Assembly (NCBI GenBank): GCA_002439705.1
Contig: DJPE01000077.1
Coordinates: 1-9,251, forward strand
Length of the DNA: 9,251 nucleotides
Source: Christensenella sp. UBA6420
GTDB taxonomy: Bacteria > Bacillota > Clostridia > Christensenellales > DTU072
Direction of reading: 5' to 3'
Shown here: in pieces, positions 6,761 to 9,251 of the stretch
Numbering within the stretch: position 1 is the stretch's first letter
How the letters are laid out: every line of letters starts with the position of its first letter
Program-made: the position numbers and the translations under genes
Notes under the pieces: model-generated
The model's database searches: none
Seen by the model: the letters and a program-made list of their open reading frames with translations, nothing else
What the model was told of the DNA's origin: nothing

Positions 6761-7518
6761 TTATATTCCACCCCCACGGGAGTGGTTTTATGCCCGTTCA
6801 CTCTATATAGTTCGAACCGGTCCGAATACTCGTGGACGAGAATATCCGGTTCGAGCGAGCTGAAATATACCTGCGGTTTTTCCGTCGGCGTTTCCGCGAC
6901 GATATTTACCTTTTCGGCTTCCTTATAATTACGTTTGGGAAGCCAGTCCAACGAAATCTTTTCGCTGCGTTCTTCTTTAAGAACTTCGTCGAAATCGTCG
7001 AGCGGAGCTAAAAGAGAGCCGTAATCGACGGTTCTTTTAGTAACGGGTCTTTCCCATTTGGAAACTTCCGGCGGCAGGAATTTTTCGGTTTCTTTTTCTT
7101 TTTTGTACCGACTCCAACGGCTCTCTTCTTCTTTCTTTCCGATATCCTTAACGTCTTCGGCTTTCTCCCACAAGGGATGTTTGTAGCCGTTATATATAGA
7201 CTTGACGGGACGGACGATAAGATTTCGGACGGCGATTATTGCAGAACCTATAATACAGGCTATTCCGCCGCAAAAATAGAGAGTGCCTAATGTGTCGAAA
7301 TTAAAGGGGTTGAACTTAAAAATTAAATAAAGCGCGACGCCGAACAGGCTGTAAATAATGGGTATCCACAGTCCGAGCAGCGTACACGCTTTGAAAATTA
7401 CTTTTAGAATAAATCCGAGAACTATCGCAACGGAACGAATAACGGTTCCGATGAAAGTCCCGGCGTCGGGGCGTTTCTTTTCTTCCCTGACGGGAATATC
7501 TTTCGCCCTTTTTTTCAT
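6757..7518 (-). CDS. Uncharacterised membrane protein with long cytoplasmic tail
   Basis: I do not recognise a named family. The 253-residue protein begins with a basic stretch (MKKRAKDIPVREEKKR), then has two or three hydrophobic segments (about 22-47, 48-69 and 78-102). After these comes a hydrophilic region of about 150 residues rich in K, E, R and W, probably cytoplasmic by the positive-inside rule. Its last 40 residues form a compact, conserved-looking block (PQVYFSSLEPDILVHEYSD, then RFELYRVN), suggesting a small folded module at the end of a flexible linker. No catalytic motif is visible. The ATG lies 2 nt after the serS stop without a clear Shine-Dalgarno sequence, so translation may depend on coupling to serS. 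Its own TGA overlaps the ATG of the next gene (ATGA), so it is probably co-expressed with the acyltransferase-like protein. Confidence 0.8.
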   Translation of the reverse strand: MKKRAKDIPVREEKKRPDAGTFIGTVIRSVAIVLGFILKVIFKACTLLGLWIPIIYSLFGVALYLIFKFNPFNFDTLGTLYFCGGIACIIGSAIIAVRNLIVRPVKSIYNGYKHPLWEKAEDVKDIGKKEEESRWSRYKKEKETEKFLPPEVSKWERPVTKRTVDYGSLLAPLDDFDEVLKEERSEKISLDWLPKRNYKEAEKVNIVAETPTEKPQVYFSSLEPDILVHEYSDRFELYRVNGHKTTPVGVEYK

Positions 7519-7520
7519 CT

Positions 7521-8783
7521 TTATTTAATGATATCCGTTCCCATATACTTTCTGAGGACTTCGGGCACGGTGATGGTTCCGTCGGCGTTCTGGTAGTTTT
7601 CCATGACGGCGGCTACGGTACGACCTACGGCAAGACCGCTACCGTTAAGGGTGTGCACGAAACGGGTCTTTCCGTTTTCGTCGCGGAATTTTATGTTGGC
7701 TCTTCTCGCCTGGAAGTCTACGAAGTTACTGCAAGAAGAAATTTCGACGTAGCGGTTGTAGGACGGGAGCCATACTTCGATATCGTAAGTCTTGCAGGAA
7801 GAAAATCCTACGTCGCCGGAGCAAAGGCATACCACTCTGTACGGAAGACCTAACAGTTGAAGTATTCTTTCGGCGTCGTTAGTCAAGGACTCCAACTCTT
7901 CGAAGCTGTGGTCGGGGTGAGCGAACTTGACAAGTTCTACCTTATTGAACTGATGCTGACGGATAATACCCCTGGTATCTCTGCCCGCGCTGCCCGCTTC
8001 GCCGCGGAAACAAGCAGTATACGCGCAGTATTTTACGGGAAGGTCTTTTACGTTTAATATGTCGTTACGGTGCAGGTTGGTGACGGGGACTTCTGCGGTA
8101 GGAATAAGATAGTAATCGGTGTTTTTTATTGCGTACATATCTTCTTCGAACTTAGGAAGCTGACCGGTACCGAGCATCGAATCGCGGTTGACCATGAACG
8201 GGGGGAAGATTTCTTCGTACCCGTGAGAAGTGTGGGTGTCGAGCATAAGGTTTGTGATGGCTCTTTCCAGTCTTGCCGCCGCTCCGTGATATACGGTGAA
8301 GCGGGAACCGGTTATTTTAGTCGCCTGCTCGAAATTGAATATTCCTTTGGATTCGCCGAGTTCCCAGTGGGGTTTCGGTTCGAAGTCGAATTTAGTCGGC
8401 TCGGAAAATCTCCTTACTTCCACGTTGTCGCTGTCGTCCTTTCCGTAAGGCACGCTGTCGTCGACAAGGTTGGGGATGACGTACATAAGTTCTTTCAGTC
8501 TGCCTTCGGCTTCGGTAAGCTCTGCGTCGAGTTCTTTAATTCTGTCGCCCTGCGTTCTCATTTCCGCAATAAGGTCGTCGCAGAATTCTTTGTTCTTTTT
8601 CTTCATTGCGATTTCCGCGCTGACTTTGTTCTTTTCGGCTTTCAGAGTTTCCACTTCTCTGATTATCGCGCGGCGTTTTTCGGCGAGTTCTACCACTTCC
8701 GAAATATCGAGTTTGCTGTTTCTCATAGCAAGTTTTTTCTTGACTAAATCTATGTTGTCGCAAACGAATCTTAAATCTAACAT
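7521..8783 (-). CDS. serS: Seryl-tRNA synthetase
   Basis: Class II synthetase that activates serine and charges tRNA-Ser (and tRNA-Sec where present) in the cytoplasm. The protein is 420 residues, the normal bacterial length. It starts with the typical MLDLRFVCDN, followed by the N-terminal coiled-coil arm (about 30-100, rich in K and E) that grips the long variable arm of the tRNA. The catalytic core shows TAE (229-231), which contributes to the serine pocket, motif 2 (FRGEAGSAGRDTRG, 259-272) and motif 3 (NGSGLAVGRT, 380-389). An in-frame GTG lies three codons upstream at 8792, but it is part of the ribosome binding site AGAGGTGA (8796-8789). The ATG at 8783, five bases after that site, is therefore the better start and restores the canonical N terminus. 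It is the first gene after its own promoter and lies 2 nt before the next gene. Confidence 0.98.
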   Translation of the reverse strand: MLDLRFVCDNIDLVKKKLAMRNSKLDISEVVELAEKRRAIIREVETLKAEKNKVSAEIAMKKKNKEFCDDLIAEMRTQGDRIKELDAELTEAEGRLKELMYVIPNLVDDSVPYGKDDSDNVEVRRFSEPTKFDFEPKPHWELGESKGIFNFEQATKITGSRFTVYHGAAARLERAITNLMLDTHTSHGYEEIFPPFMVNRDSMLGTGQLPKFEEDMYAIKNTDYYLIPTAEVPVTNLHRNDILNVKDLPVKYCAYTACFRGEAGSAGRDTRGIIRQHQFNKVELVKFAHPDHSFEELESLTNDAERILQLLGLPYRVVCLCSGDVGFSSCKTYDIEVWLPSYNRYVEISSCSNFVDFQARRANIKFRDENGKTRFVHTLNGSGLAVGRTVAAVMENYQNADGTITVPEVLRKYMGTDIIK

Positions 8784-8820
8784 ATAATTCACCTCTTAAC
8801 GTGTTTTAAGAATAAATAAT

Positions 8821-8849
8821 ATTTTACTATGAAACTAAATAAAAATCAA
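8821..8849 (-). promoter_or_regulatory. Sigma-A-type promoter for serS
   Basis: The minus strand shows a -35 box TTGATT (8849-8844), a 17-bp spacer and a -10 box TAAAAT (8826-8821). The surroundings are AT-rich. The start of transcription would fall near 8814, leaving an untranslated leader of about 30 nt before the serS ATG. That leader is too short for a T-box riboswitch. Confidence 0.75.
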
Positions 8850-8887
8850 CATATTAAACCCTACCCGACGCATTTCTTTGCGCCGCG

Positions 8888-8926
8888 AAAACAAAAACGC
8901 CGTCGAAAACGATTTTTTCGCTTTCG
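8888..8926 (-). terminator. Possible rho-independent terminator after the SPASM gene
   Basis: On the minus strand a 9-bp stem, CGAAAGCGA / TCGTTTTCG with one G-U pair and an AAAAA loop, occupies 8926-8904. Six bases later there is a T-rich run, TTTTTGTTTT (8897-8888). The T-run is not directly next to the stem and the stem is rich in A-U pairs, so termination would be weak. Position supports the call: it lies between the SPASM stop codon and the serS promoter. Confidence 0.4.
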
Positions 8927-8981
8927 GGTATCCGCCCGTAATACAATAATTTCGGTATCATAAACTTATAATACGGATACC
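8927..8981 (-). repeat. Inverted repeat with alternative pairing downstream of the SPASM gene
   Basis: In the minus-strand transcript GGTATCCG (8981-8974) is perfectly complementary to CGGATACC (8934-8927), giving an 8-bp stem with a 39-nt loop. Six bases of the same left arm can instead pair with GATACC (8959-8954), giving a smaller hairpin with a 14-nt loop. The two pairings exclude each other. The element starts 10 nt after the SPASM stop codon. It may belong to the 3' end of that transcript or shield it from decay; its function is unknown. Confidence 0.4.
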
Positions 8982-8990
8982 TTTAATATG

Positions 8991-9251
8991 CTAATTTATT
9001 CTGCGCAGTATCGGTATCGCGTACGGCAGAAATTTTTTATAAGCGGCGCATAAATTAAAAGAAAGGCGTTCTCTTTTGCACCCGCCCGCACACATTGCGT
9101 ACAGGTTGCAGCGGCGGCACTTCTCGTCTTTTACCAGGCTTTCCTTAATAAATTCTACCGCTGCGGTTTCCTTTTCGAGTTCGGAAAAGTCGCAAAAATT
9201 TATATTGCCCAAAGAGTACGCATCGGTACAATAGAAGTCGCAGGGATAGAC
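8991..9251 (-). CDS. Radical SAM protein, C-terminal SPASM domain (partial, 5' end outside window)
   Basis: This is the last 86 codons of a gene that enters from the right edge; the frame is open to position 9251 and ends in TAG. The visible part resembles the SPASM tail of anaerobic sulfatase maturase-type enzymes, which oxidise a Ser or Cys of a substrate protein to formylglycine. It begins VYPCDFYC, continues SLGNI, then has a C-x2-C-x5-C-x3-C cluster (KCRRC, then CAGGCKRER) and a final Cys in NLCAAY. From knowledge of the family, these cysteines bind the auxiliary 4Fe-4S clusters. The radical SAM core with its CxxxCxxC motif would lie outside the window, so the exact substrate class cannot be told; peptide-modifying SPASM enzymes are an alternative. 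A TTG at 9212 could look like a start, but codons upstream of it already match the family, so it is internal. The stretch between the last two cysteines is about eight residues shorter than I recall for the Clostridium perfringens enzyme. Confidence 0.88.
   Translation of the reverse strand, partial: VYPCDFYCTDAYSLGNINFCDFSELEKETAAVEFIKESLVKDEKCRRCNLYAMCAGGCKRERLSFNLCAAYKKFLPYAIPILRRIN

Noticed and set aside
8070..8747. 225-codon open frame on the plus strand opposite serS
   Set aside because: It lies wholly inside the highly conserved serS gene and its translation, rich in F, V and R, looks like an antisense shadow.
8784..8990. T-box riboswitch in front of serS
   Set aside because: T-boxes are common before synthetase genes in Firmicutes, but no TGGNACCGCG-like element is present and the predicted leader is only about 30 nt.
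1..9251. CRISPR arrays, tRNA or rRNA genes, insertion sequences, prophage or toxin-antitoxin genes
   Set aside because: I saw no regularly spaced repeats, no transposase or phage proteins and no recognisable RNA gene; the genes are closely packed and in one direction.

Overview
The window looks like a piece of chromosome from a low-to-mid GC, Gram-positive-type anaerobe, most likely an uncultured member of the Clostridia. The reasons are a WalJ-type hydrolase and RlmH close together, several Shine-Dalgarno sequences near AGGAGG, sigma-A-like promoters with TTGATT/TTGTCA and TAAAAT boxes, and the SPASM tail of a radical SAM enzyme. TGA is used as a stop, so the code is standard. The lineage is inferred from gene content and not proven. 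Every convincing gene lies on the minus strand, so the window is read from high to low coordinates.

Region 1 (9251 to 8991): the 3' end of a radical SAM/SPASM maturase-like gene that begins outside the window. It is followed by a structured non-coding gap (8990-8784) with inverted repeats, a weak terminator-like hairpin and a well-formed promoter. Region 2 (8783 to 5785): serS, an unrecognised membrane protein with a long cytoplasmic tail, a DUF1624/HGSNAT-type acyltransferase-like membrane protein, and possibly a 27-residue small ORF. The three main genes are separated by 2 nt or overlap by 4 nt and probably form one transcript.

Region 3 (5784 to 5631): an AT-rich intergenic stretch with a second promoter of almost the same design and a short palindrome just upstream of its -35 box. 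Region 4 (5630 to 1): a tightly packed eight-gene run: walJ, two adjacent CPBP-family membrane proteases, rlmH, an M14 metallopeptidase, tadA, pth and the 5' part of mfd. The largest gap is 35 nt, and two junctions are ATGA overlaps.

Much of the content supports translation: seryl-tRNA charging (SerS), ribosome methylation (RlmH), wobble-base deamination (TadA), peptidyl-tRNA recycling (Pth) and, through Mfd, transcription-repair coupling. Cell-envelope functions are mixed in (WalJ, CPBP proteases, M14 peptidase, acyltransferase). This is mainly ordinary core genome and I see no convincing new multi-gene system. The least ordinary points are the CPBP pair between walJ and rlmH, the M14 enzyme lacking the usual carboxylate-binding arginine, the small ORF with a strong ribosome binding site, and the uncharacterised protein after serS.
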